Origin: JBBPZA01 sp963728925
Lineage (GTDB): Bacteria > Actinomycetota > Thermoleophilia > Solirubrobacterales > Solirubrobacteraceae
Direction: 5' to 3'
NCBI GenBank assembly: GCA_963728925.1
Contig: CAVSMB010000005.1
Location: 1-64,000 of the forward strand
Length of the DNA stretch: 64,000 nucleotides
Below are positions 1 to 6,801 of this stretch, one piece after another. Made by a program: the position numbers and the translations under genes. The first letter of the stretch is position 1. Each line of letters opens with the position of its first letter. Under the pieces are notes generated by a model. That model saw only the letters and a list, made by a program, of their open reading frames with translations. It did not search any database and had not been told where the DNA came from.

Positions 1-2130
1 GGAGAGCTCCTCGGCCGACTTGCCGGCGACGTCGGGGTCCTCGGCGAGCCGCAGGCCGATGCGACCGCGCTCCTTGTCGACCTCGATGACGCGGACCTTG
101 ATCTCGTCGCCCTTGTTGAGCACGTCCTCGACCGTCTCCACGCGCTGGCCGGGCGAGATGTTGGAGATGTGCAGCAGGCCGTCGGTGCCCTTGGCCAGCT
201 CGACGAAGGCGCCGAAGGTCGTCGTCTTGACGACCTTGCCGTCGAACTCGTCCCCGACCTCGACCTCCTTGGTCATCGTCCGGATGCGGTCGACGAGCGC
301 GTCGGCCTGGGTGCCCGTCTGGGCGTAGCCGATGATGTGGCCGTCGTCCTCGATGGTGATCTGCGCCTCGAACTCCTCCTCGAGCGCGCGGATCGTCTCG
401 CCGCCCTTGCCGATGACCAGGCCGATCTTGTCGGTGTCGATCATGATCGAGGAGATCCGCGGGGCGAAGGGGCTCATCTCCGAGCGCGGCGCGGCGATGA
501 CCTTGGCCATCTCGCCCAGGATGAACGTCCGGGCGTCGTGGGCCTGGCGAAGCGCGTCGCGCAGGATGTCGAAGGTGACGCCGCTGATCTTGATGTCCAT
601 CTGCAAGGCGGTGATGCCCCGCTCGGTGCCGGCGACCTTGAAGTCCATGTCGCCCAGATGGTCCTCGACGCCCGCGATGTCGGTGAGGACGATGTAGTCG
701 TCGCCCTCCTTGATGAGGCCCATCGCGATGCCGGCCACCGGCCGCTCGATCGGCACGCCCGCGTCCATCAGCGACAGCGAGGAGCCGCACACCGAGGCCA
801 TGGACGACGACCCGTTCGACTCGAGGATGTCCGATACGACGCGGATCGTGTACGGGAAGCTCTCAGCGTTGGGGATCATTGGGACGAGCGCCCGCTCGGC
901 GAGCGCGCCGTGGCCGATGTCGCGGCGCTTGGGGCCGCGCATGAAGCCGGCCTCCCCGACCGAGAAGGGCGGGAAGTTGTAGTGGTGGAAGTAGCGCTTG
1001 GAGGTCTCCAGGCCGAGGGTGTCGAGCCGCATCTCCTCGCGCAGGGTGCCCAGCGCGGCGACCGACAGGGCCTGGGTCTGCCCGCGGGTGAAAAGCGCGG
1101 ACCCGTGAGTGCGCGGCGCGACGCCGACCTCGATGGAGATCGGACGGATCTCGTCGGCGCGGCGGCCGTCGGGGCGCACCTTGCGCACCGCGATGCGCTC
1201 GCGCACGATCGCCTTCTCGAGCCGGTCGAAGGCGAGCTGGGCGGCGTGGCGGCGCTCCGTTGAGCCCTCCGCCTCGGGGTCGCCGCCGTACTGCTCGATG
1301 ACCGCGGCCTCGACCGCCTTCGCCGCGTCCTGGCGGGCGAGCTTGTCCTGCACCGAGGTGGCCTCGTCGAGCGCCTGGCCGTGGGAGGCCTTGATCTGCT
1401 CGAGCAGGGACTCGTCGACCGTCGGGACGACGACCTCGAGCTTCTCCTTCCCGGCCTTCTCGGCCAGCTCGCGCTGCAGCGCGCAGAGCTTGCGGATCTC
1501 GCCGTGGGCGATGTCCAGCGCGTCGAGGATCTCCGCCTCGGGGATCTCGTTCGCCCCCGCCTCGACCATGAGGATCGCCTCCTCGGTGCCCGCGACGATG
1601 AGGTCGAGGTCCGAGCGGCCCTCGGCGAGGTCCTCCTCGGAGGGGTTGATGACGAAATTGCCCTCGACCTTGCCGATCCGCACCGCGCCGACGGGCGTCG
1701 GGAACGGGATGTTCGACACCATCAGCGCGGCGGACGCGCCGTTCATGGCGAGGATGTCGTAGGGGTTGACGTGGTCGACCGAGATGGGCAGCGAGACGAG
1801 CTGGGTCTCATACCGCCAGCCGTTGGGGAAGAGCGGCCGCAGCGGGCGGTCGATCATGCGGGCGGTGAGCGTGCCCTTCTCGCCCGCGCGGCCCTCGCGC
1901 TTGAAGAACGAGCCGGGGATCTTGCCCGCGGCGTACATGCGCTCCTCGACGTCGACCGTCAGGGGGAGGAAGTCGACGTCGCGGAGGTTGCCGGCCGTGG
2001 CCGTGGAGAGCACGACGGTGTCGCCCGCGCGGACGACGACGCTGCCCGAGGCCTGCTTGGCCAGCTTGCCGGTCTCGAAGGAGATCTCGGTGCCTGAGAT
2101 CTCCGTGGAGACCTGCGTCACATCTGACAT
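1..2130 (-). CDS. pnp: Polyribonucleotide nucleotidyltransferase (PNPase), 3' end off the window
   Basis: Phosphorolytic 3'-to-5' exoribonuclease of RNA turnover, a cytoplasmic homotrimer. The visible 710 codons have two RNase PH-like domains (first about residues 10-230, second about 310-530), a KH domain near residues 560-610 with the G-x-x-G loop in IGLVIGKGGETIRALEEEF, and an S1 domain from about 625 with FGAFVELAKGTDGLLHIS. A catalytic-core signature reads GTERGITALQMDIKISG. The start is ATG at 2130, preceded by AAAGGAACAT. The stop lies beyond base 1, so only a short C-terminus is missing. It follows rpsO as in most bacteria, but with two redox genes in between. Identification is very secure. 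Confidence 0.97.
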   Translation of the reverse strand, partial: MSDVTQVSTEISGTEISFETGKLAKQASGSVVVRAGDTVVLSTATAGNLRDVDFLPLTVDVEERMYAAGKIPGSFFKREGRAGEKGTLTARMIDRPLRPLFPNGWRYETQLVSLPISVDHVNPYDILAMNGASAALMVSNIPFPTPVGAVRIGKVEGNFVINPSEEDLAEGRSDLDLIVAGTEEAILMVEAGANEIPEAEILDALDIAHGEIRKLCALQRELAEKAGKEKLEVVVPTVDESLLEQIKASHGQALDEATSVQDKLARQDAAKAVEAAVIEQYGGDPEAEGSTERRHAAQLAFDRLEKAIVRERIAVRKVRPDGRRADEIRPISIEVGVAPRTHGSALFTRGQTQALSVAALGTLREEMRLDTLGLETSKRYFHHYNFPPFSVGEAGFMRGPKRRDIGHGALAERALVPMIPNAESFPYTIRVVSDILESNGSSSMASVCGSSLSLMDAGVPIERPVAGIAMGLIKEGDDYIVLTDIAGVEDHLGDMDFKVAGTERGITALQMDIKISGVTFDILRDALRQAHDARTFILGEMAKVIAAPRSEMSPFAPRISSIMIDTDKIGLVIGKGGETIRALEEEFEAQITIEDDGHIIGYAQTGTQADALVDRIRTMTKEVEVGDEFDGKVVKTTTFGAFVELAKGTDGLLHISNISPGQRVETVEDVLNKGDEIKVRVIEVDKERGRIGLRLAEDPDVAGKSAEELS

Positions 2131-2181
2131 ATGTTCCTTTCCGTGCCCGCGCTTCGGTGGCGGGCGAGCTTCTGTTCGTCT

Positions 2182-2673
2182 TTATTCGGCCGGATGAGGA
2201 TAGCGGCCGGCGTACAGCCCTCCGTCGACCACGAAGGTCGGCGTGGTGACGATCCCGGCGCGCACGCCGCCCTCGAAGTCGCCCTTCACACGGTCCAGGA
2301 CCGCGTCCGAGCGCCGGTCGGACTCGAAGCGCTCGACGTCGAGGCTCAGGTCGCGGGCGCGCGCCCACAGATGTGGGTCCTCGAGGCGCCCCTGGTCGGC
2401 GTAGAGCGCGTCGTGCATGTCCCAGAAGCGCCCCTGCAGCGCGGCGGCCTCGGCCGCGCACGCCGCCGCCCACGCGCGCGGGTGCTTGGAGCGAACCGGG
2501 AAGTGGCGGAAGACGAGACGGACGGCGCGGCCCTCGAGGCGGGCGTGTTCCAGCCTGCAGAAGTGACACTCGAAGTCGGCGTAGGCGATCGCCGGCGTCG
2601 CGCCGGCCGGTCCGCGGACGTGGTCGCCGGGGCCGAGCGGCGGGACGGGAGCGCTGGTGAGCTCGCCGCTCAG
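2182..2673 (-). CDS. DsbA-family thiol oxidoreductase (thioredoxin_4 type), probable CTG start
   Basis: A DsbA-like protein of about 163 residues. It has the thioredoxin-fold motif YADFECHFCRLEHARL, with active-site CxxC as C-H-F-C near residue 36, and the cis-proline loop GIVTTPTFVVDGGLYAGRY near the C-terminus. A helical insertion (FRHFPVRSKHPRAWAAACAA) is typical of DsbA. No signal peptide is visible, so a cytosolic thiol-disulfide role is likely. No ATG, GTG or TTG fits the start. The conserved N-terminal GPGDHVRGPAGATP region begins right after a CTG at 2673 that overlaps the peroxiredoxin stop as CTGA. It is translationally coupled to the peroxiredoxin and probably acts with it in thiol redox. 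The family call is firm and the start is inferred. Confidence 0.85.
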   Translation of the reverse strand: MSGELTSAPVPPLGPGDHVRGPAGATPAIAYADFECHFCRLEHARLEGRAVRLVFRHFPVRSKHPRAWAAACAAEAAALQGRFWDMHDALYADQGRLEDPHLWARARDLSLDVERFESDRRSDAVLDRVKGDFEGGVRAGIVTTPTFVVDGGLYAGRYPHPAE

Positions 2674-3128
2674 GCGGGCTGGGCGGCGAGGCCGTCGAAG
2701 ATGAGGTTCGCGCCCGGCAGGTCGCCGGGCGAGGGAGCCTGGTAGCTCCAGCGGACCGTGAGGTCGGGGTTGACGATGACCAGCGCGCGCTGCGGGAAGC
2801 CGCCCGGGTGAAGCGCCCCGAAGGCCTCGGTCGCCGCGCCCTTGGGCTCGAAGTCCGAGAGCTGCGCGATCGACAGGCCGAGCTTCTCCTTGAAGGCCTT
2901 CTGGGCCCACGTCGAGTCGGTCGAGATCGCGTAGAGCGTGGCGCCCTGTTCCTCGACGCGGTCCAGCACCTCCTCGTAGAGGTTGAGTTGGTCGCTGCAC
3001 ACCGGGCTGAAGGCGAAGGGGTAGAAGACGAGCACGCTCGTCTGCCCCTCGAGGTCGGCCTGCGTGAAGGGCTCTGAGTCCTCGTCGCGGAGCTCGAAGT
3101 CCGGGACGCGCTCGCCCTCGGCGATCAT
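2670..3128 (-). CDS. Peroxiredoxin (AhpE/BCP type)
   Basis: Thiol peroxidase of 152 residues that reduces hydrogen peroxide or organic peroxides. The peroxidatic cysteine lies in FYPFAFSPVCSDQLN (C near residue 44) within the P-x3-S/T-x2-C signature. No second cysteine follows, as in 1-Cys AhpE-like enzymes. Later conserved parts include LYAISTDSTWAQKAFKEKLG and GFPQRALVIVNPDLTVRW. The ATG at 3128 overlaps the rpsO stop (ATGA), and its own stop overlaps the start of the DsbA-like gene. The pair therefore forms a redox module inserted between rpsO and pnp. The DsbA-like protein is a plausible reductant partner, but that is inference. Confidence 0.93.
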   Translation of the reverse strand: MIAEGERVPDFELRDEDSEPFTQADLEGQTSVLVFYPFAFSPVCSDQLNLYEEVLDRVEEQGATLYAISTDSTWAQKAFKEKLGLSIAQLSDFEPKGAATEAFGALHPGGFPQRALVIVNPDLTVRWSYQAPSPGDLPGANLIFDGLAAQPA

Positions 3129-3394
3129 CGACGCAAGCCGAGGTCCGCGATCAGCGCGCGGTAGCGGTCGACGTCGGAGCGCTGCAGGTAGTTCAGCAAC
3201 CGGCGTCGCTTGCCCACGAGCATCAGCAGCCCGCGGCGGGAGTGGTGATCCTTGGTGTGGGTCCGCAGGTGCTGCGTCAGGTCGTTGATGCGCTCGGTCA
3301 GCAGGGCGACCTGGACCTCGGTGCGGCCGGTGTCGGCCTCGTCCCCGCCGAAGCGGGTGACAAGCTCGCGCTTTCGCTCAGAGGTCACCGTCAT
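3125..3394 (-). CDS. rpsO: 30S ribosomal protein S15
   Basis: An 89-residue primary 16S rRNA-binding protein that helps nucleate the 30S platform. The conserved stretches TGRTEVQVALLTERINDLTQHL, DHHSRRGLLMLVGKRRRLLNYL and YRALIADLGLRR are all present, and the length matches the family. Its ATG at 3394 has no Shine-Dalgarno sequence, and a -10-like TACCGT ends only 11 bases upstream. It may therefore be translated from a nearly leaderless transcript in addition to read-through from ribF. The stop overlaps the peroxiredoxin start. Identification is secure. Confidence 0.98.
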   Translation of the reverse strand: MTVTSERKRELVTRFGGDEADTGRTEVQVALLTERINDLTQHLRTHTKDHHSRRGLLMLVGKRRRLLNYLQRSDVDRYRALIADLGLRR

Positions 3395-3404
3395 GCGGCG
3401 GGGA

Positions 3405-3413
3405 ACGGTAGCA
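3405..3413 (-). promoter_or_regulatory. Extended -10 promoter element for rpsO
   Basis: Read on the minus strand this is TGCTACCGT, an extended -10 (TGn then TAnnnT), with a CTGAC-like -35 about 16 bp upstream. A start around 3398 would put rpsO almost at the 5' end of the RNA, matching the absence of a Shine-Dalgarno sequence. It lies in the gap between the ribF stop and rpsO. The call is from pattern only. Confidence 0.4.
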
Positions 3414-3427
3414 AAGGGCCTGCACCG

Positions 3428-4312
3428 TCAGCCCACGAGCTCGCGCGTGCGCTCGACGTCGTGGCGCATCTGCTCCACGAGCCCGTCGACGGTGTCGAAG
3501 CGCCGCTCTCCGCGCAGGCGCTCGAGGAAGGCGAGGCGCAGGTCCAGGCCGTACAGGTCGGGCTCGGCGTCGAGCACGTAGGCCTCGACGAGCACGCCGC
3601 GGCCCGAGTCGAAGGTGGGTCGCACCCCGACGTTGACCGCGGAGGCACGAGGCCCTTCGCGCTCCCCCCAGCTCGCGGTGCAGGCGTACACCCCGTGCCC
3701 GGGCGTGACGAACGCGTCGTCGGGCACCAGGTTCGCCGTCGGGTAGCCCAGCGTGCGCCCGCGCCGGTCGCCGGTCACGACGCTGCCGCGCATCTGGAAC
3801 GGTGCGCCGAGGAAGCGATTCGCGGTGGCGACGTCACCCGCCAGCACCAGGCCGCGGACGTGGCTCGAGGAGACGATCTCGCCCTCCACCTCGACGAGCG
3901 GCACGACCCGCGTGTCGAACTCGGGCCGCGAGGCGAGCAGCTCGGGGGTGCCCGTCGCCTTGTGGCCGAAGCGGAAGTTCTCGCCGACGGAGACCTGGCG
4001 GGCGTCGAGAGCGCCGATGAGCACGTCGTCCACGAAGGCCTGCGCGCTCTGCTCGGCGAAGCCGGCGTCGAAGGGGATGACCACCATCTCCTCCGCGCCG
4101 AGCGAGGCGACCAGGTCGGCGCGGGCGTCGAGGCGCGTCAGGAGCTTGGGCGTCGCCTCGGGGTGGAGGACCGAGAGCGGGTGCGGGTCGAAGGTGAGCA
4201 CCGTGTCCGAGCCGCGGATCACCTCGCGATGGCCGAGGTGGACGCCGTCGAACTCACCCACGGCAACGCGCCGCGGCCGCCGCACAGCGTCCTGGAGCGC
4301 TGAGACCTTCAC
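3428..4312 (-). CDS. ribF: Bifunctional riboflavin kinase / FAD synthetase
   Basis: Converts riboflavin to FMN and FMN to FAD. The N-terminal nucleotidyltransferase domain has GEFDGVHLGHREVI (HxGH near residue 27) and TFDPHP. SSSHVRGLVLAGDVATANRFLG follows, and then the kinase domain with GDRRGRTLGYPTANL and GVYACTASWGEREGPRASAVNVGVRPTF. Length (294 residues) is normal. The GTG start at 4312 overlaps the truB stop as GTGA, so the two are coupled. truB-ribF-rpsO is a conserved order. Function is secure. Confidence 0.96.
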   Translation of the reverse strand: MKVSALQDAVRRPRRVAVGEFDGVHLGHREVIRGSDTVLTFDPHPLSVLHPEATPKLLTRLDARADLVASLGAEEMVVIPFDAGFAEQSAQAFVDDVLIGALDARQVSVGENFRFGHKATGTPELLASRPEFDTRVVPLVEVEGEIVSSSHVRGLVLAGDVATANRFLGAPFQMRGSVVTGDRRGRTLGYPTANLVPDDAFVTPGHGVYACTASWGEREGPRASAVNVGVRPTFDSGRGVLVEAYVLDAEPDLYGLDLRLAFLERLRGERRFDTVDGLVEQMRHDVERTRELVG

Positions 4313-5082
4313 CCTCGGAAGCCTACGATGGGCTTCAGCGTCCCGTCCGGACGCGGCTGCGCAAGCGCGATCAGCCCGTGCTCGTCGGTCAGGCGCACCG
4401 TGTCGGGCGCCTCCCCGGGGACTGCGGCCCCGTGCGCCGCTCTCTTCGCCTCCTCGCCCTTCAGACGCCGCTCGGGCAGGAAGGCGAGCGCGTCGAGCAC
4501 GGCGATCGGGGTCTCGTCGTCACGCTCCGGGAGGGCGAAGGGCCCGATCCGCGTCCGCCGCAGCGCCTCGCAGTACGCGTCGCCGAAGGCCGCGACGAGC
4601 GAGCGCACGTAGGTCCCCGCCGAGCACTCGATCTCGAGCCCGACGCGGTCGCCCTCGCGCCACAGCTGCTCGAAGCGGTGCACGACGACGGTCCGCTCCG
4701 GCGGCTCGACGGGCTCACCTCGCCGCGCGCGGCGGTAGGCCCGCTCGCCGTCGATCTTCACGGCGGAGAAGGCGGGGGGACGCTGGCGCAGCTCTCCGAT
4801 GGGCAGCTCGAGCGCGGTGGGCACCACGCCGGTCTCGGTGATCTCGCCCTCGGGATCGCCCGTGGTCGAGGTCGCACCCAGCCGGGCGGTCACCCGATAC
4901 GTCTTGGGCAGCGCCATGAGGAAGCGCTGGGTGCGCGTCGCCCGCCCGACCAGCACGAGCAGCAGCCCGGTCGCGAAGGGGTCGAGGGTCCCCGCGTGGC
5001 CGACGCGCCGCACGCCGAGCCCGCGGCGGACCCGCGCGACGACGTCGTGCGAGGTCGCGCCGGCCGGCTTGTCGATTCTCAG
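4309..5082 (-). CDS. truB: tRNA pseudouridine-55 synthase TruB, non-ATG start
   Basis: Makes pseudouridine 55 in the T-loop of tRNAs. The catalytic motif RRVGHAGTLDPFATGLLLV carries the nucleophilic aspartate. RPPAFSAVKIDGERAYRRAR and CSAGTYVRSLVAAFG are also diagnostic. The conserved N-terminus RIDKPAGATSHDVVARVRRGLG lies upstream of the first GTG, so the gene must begin earlier. The only reasonable candidate is CTG at 5082, overlapping the upstream stop as CTGA. In-frame residues before it (ADGV) also resemble the family, so an even rarer ATC start at 5097 is possible. With CTG the protein has 257 residues. Function is certain and the start is inferred. Confidence 0.92.
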   Translation of the reverse strand: MRIDKPAGATSHDVVARVRRGLGVRRVGHAGTLDPFATGLLLVLVGRATRTQRFLMALPKTYRVTARLGATSTTGDPEGEITETGVVPTALELPIGELRQRPPAFSAVKIDGERAYRRARRGEPVEPPERTVVVHRFEQLWREGDRVGLEIECSAGTYVRSLVAAFGDAYCEALRRTRIGPFALPERDDETPIAVLDALAFLPERRLKGEEAKRAAHGAAVPGEAPDTVRLTDEHGLIALAQPRPDGTLKPIVGFRG

Positions 5083-6122
5083 GACGCCGTCGGCGATGGC
5101 GTCGCGTGGCCTGGGACGAGACCGCTCAGCTGGTCGCGCACGGCCGCGCGCAGGAAGTCGACGAGCTCTGGCCAGGGAAGGCGCGTCGAGAAGCCGGCCG
5201 CCTGGCGGTGGCCTCCCCCGCCCTGTGCACGGGCGATGACCGAGACGTCGACCCGATCGTCGGATGAGCGCAGCGAGACCTTCCTGGCCCCCTCCTGGCC
5301 CGGCCCGAGCCGGTCGCGCACGAGCGCGGCGACCGCGGTGCCCTCGACGGAGCGCAGGTGGTCGATGACCCCCTCGGAGTAGTTCTCCTCCGCGCCGGTC
5401 TCCCCGAAGTCGCGAGCGCTCAGGCGGCTCATGGTCAGCGCGCCGCCGTCATGGCGCTCGACGTGGGTCAGGCCGCGGGCCAGCAGCTCGAGCTTGCCGT
5501 ACGGGATGCCCTCGTAGAGCCGTCGGTAGATGCCGTGGACGTCCACCCCGGCGCCGATGAGCTCGGCGGCCATCACGTGCGCCCGGGTGCCGGTGTTCTC
5601 GTACATGAACTTGCCGGTGTCGGTGACCAGGCCGACGTAGAGCGCCTCGGCGATGGTGAGCGAGGGCGCCACGCCGAGCTCCCCCATGAGGTCCCACACC
5701 ATCTCGGCGGTGCAGGAGGCCTCCGGGGTCACCCAGTTGACCAGGCCGAAGCGCGTGTTGTCGTGGTGGTGGTCGACGTTGAGGATGTGCGCGCTGGGCC
5801 GCTTGAGCTCGTGGGCCGGGTTGCGGTCGATGTTGCCGCAGTCCAGGAAGATCATCGTGCGGTCGCCGACGTCGTCGGGGAGCCGGCTCACGAGCCCGCC
5901 GAGGCTGAAGAAGCGGTACTCGTAGGGCAGCGGCAGCTCGTCGCCCGCGATGAACATCGCGCTCTCCTTGCCCAGCGCGGTGAGGATCTCCTGCATCGCC
6001 ACCAGCGAGCCGAGCGCGTCACCGTCGGGGTTCTCGTGCGAGACGAGGATGAAGCGCTGCGCGGCGAGGATCTCCTCGACGACGCGCGACCGGTCAGCCT
6101 GCGACCCGTCCTCCCCCATCAC
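5079..6122 (-). CDS. DHH/DHHA1 phosphoesterase (NrnA-like oligoribonuclease/pAp phosphatase)
   Basis: A 347-residue DHH-superfamily phosphoesterase that, by family, degrades nanoRNA and/or pAp. The metal-binding motifs are SHENPDGDALGS, FLDCGN and NVDHHHDNTRFG (the DHH triad), with GLVTDTGKF further on. The C-terminal DHHA1 domain ends with VSVIARAQGGGGHRQAAGF. Both GTG 6122 and ATG 6119 are possible starts, and the rbfA stop overlaps them. The rbfA-nrnA-truB order is conserved in actinobacteria. Exact substrate preference cannot be read from sequence. Confidence 0.93.
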   Translation of the reverse strand: MMGEDGSQADRSRVVEEILAAQRFILVSHENPDGDALGSLVAMQEILTALGKESAMFIAGDELPLPYEYRFFSLGGLVSRLPDDVGDRTMIFLDCGNIDRNPAHELKRPSAHILNVDHHHDNTRFGLVNWVTPEASCTAEMVWDLMGELGVAPSLTIAEALYVGLVTDTGKFMYENTGTRAHVMAAELIGAGVDVHGIYRRLYEGIPYGKLELLARGLTHVERHDGGALTMSRLSARDFGETGAEENYSEGVIDHLRSVEGTAVAALVRDRLGPGQEGARKVSLRSSDDRVDVSVIARAQGGGGHRQAAGFSTRLPWPELVDFLRAAVRDQLSGLVPGHATPSPTAS

Positions 6123-6463
6123 GCTTCGTCTCTCCCTTCGAGCAGCTCGTTGATGCGCATGCCGTGGTCGACGCTGTCGTCGTAGGCGAAGGTCAGGGTC
6201 GGCGTGTGCTTGAGGCGCAGCTCGCCGGCCACGCGGCGTTGCAGGAAGCCGTTGGCCGACTGCAGCCCCTCGAGGCTCGCCTCGCGGGCGGGCGCGTCGC
6301 CGAGCACGCTGACGTACACCGTCGCGTGGCGCAGATCCGGGCTTGTCTTGACGGCGGTCACGGTGACGAACCCCACGCGGGGGTCTTTCAGCTCCTTCGT
6401 GATGGCCCCGCTCAAGACCTCCCTCATGGCCTCGTCCACCCGGGGCATCCGGCTGTGTTGCAT
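6119..6463 (-). CDS. rbfA: Ribosome-binding factor A
   Basis: Small KH-like 30S maturation factor involved in 16S rRNA 5' end processing and cold adaptation. Conserved parts are MREVLSGAITKELKDPRVGF, VTAVKTSPDLRHATVYVSVLG and LRLKHTPTLTFAYDDSVDHG. The chosen ATG at 6463 gives MQHSRMPRVDEAMREV, the usual family start, and 114 residues. A longer open frame upstream looks unrelated. It lies in the infB-rbfA segment of the nusA operon. Confidence 0.95.
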   Translation of the reverse strand: MQHSRMPRVDEAMREVLSGAITKELKDPRVGFVTVTAVKTSPDLRHATVYVSVLGDAPAREASLEGLQSANGFLQRRVAGELRLKHTPTLTFAYDDSVDHGMRINELLEGRDEA

Positions 6464-6492
6464 CCTAGTGATTCGCCCCGCAGACCACTGGC

Positions 6493-6801
6493 TCAACGTT
6501 GCAGGTCGGCGACCGAGGCGAGCGTGCGCTCGACGCGCACCCCCGTCTCCGGAAAGCGGGCGAACAGCCATCGCTCGACGCCGTCCGCCGCCTCCTCAAG
6601 ACCGCCGACGGTCCGGCCGACGAGCGCCGCGGTGAGCGTCGCGCGCTGCCAGGTGTCCTGGTGGTCCACCTCGGCGACCGAGACGCCCAGTCGCCCGCGC
6701 AGATGGGCCTTGACCGACTGCAGCTCACGACGCTTGGACTTCAGGCTGTGGGCTTCGGGGAAGTGGAGATGGATGACGAGGACGGCGACGTAGCCGCTCA
6801 C
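6493..6801 (-). CDS. DUF503 (YlxP-like) protein
   Basis: A 102-residue protein of the DUF503 family, typically found between infB and rbfA as here. Family features are MSGYVAVLVIHLHFPEAHSLKSKRRELQSVKAHLRGRLGVSVAEVDHQDTWQRA as consecutive conserved blocks, followed by an amphipathic C-terminal half. The GTG start at 6801 overlaps the infB stop (GTGA). Function is not established; by position it has been linked to ribosome assembly. Confidence 0.9.
   Translation of the reverse strand: MSGYVAVLVIHLHFPEAHSLKSKRRELQSVKAHLRGRLGVSVAEVDHQDTWQRATLTAALVGRTVGGLEEAADGVERWLFARFPETGVRVERTLASVADLQR

Noticed and set aside
169..1263. Long plus-strand open frame opposite pnp
   Set aside because: It is the antisense shadow of a certain pnp gene in a GC-rich genome; its sequence is Asp/Arg/Leu-rich with no family character.
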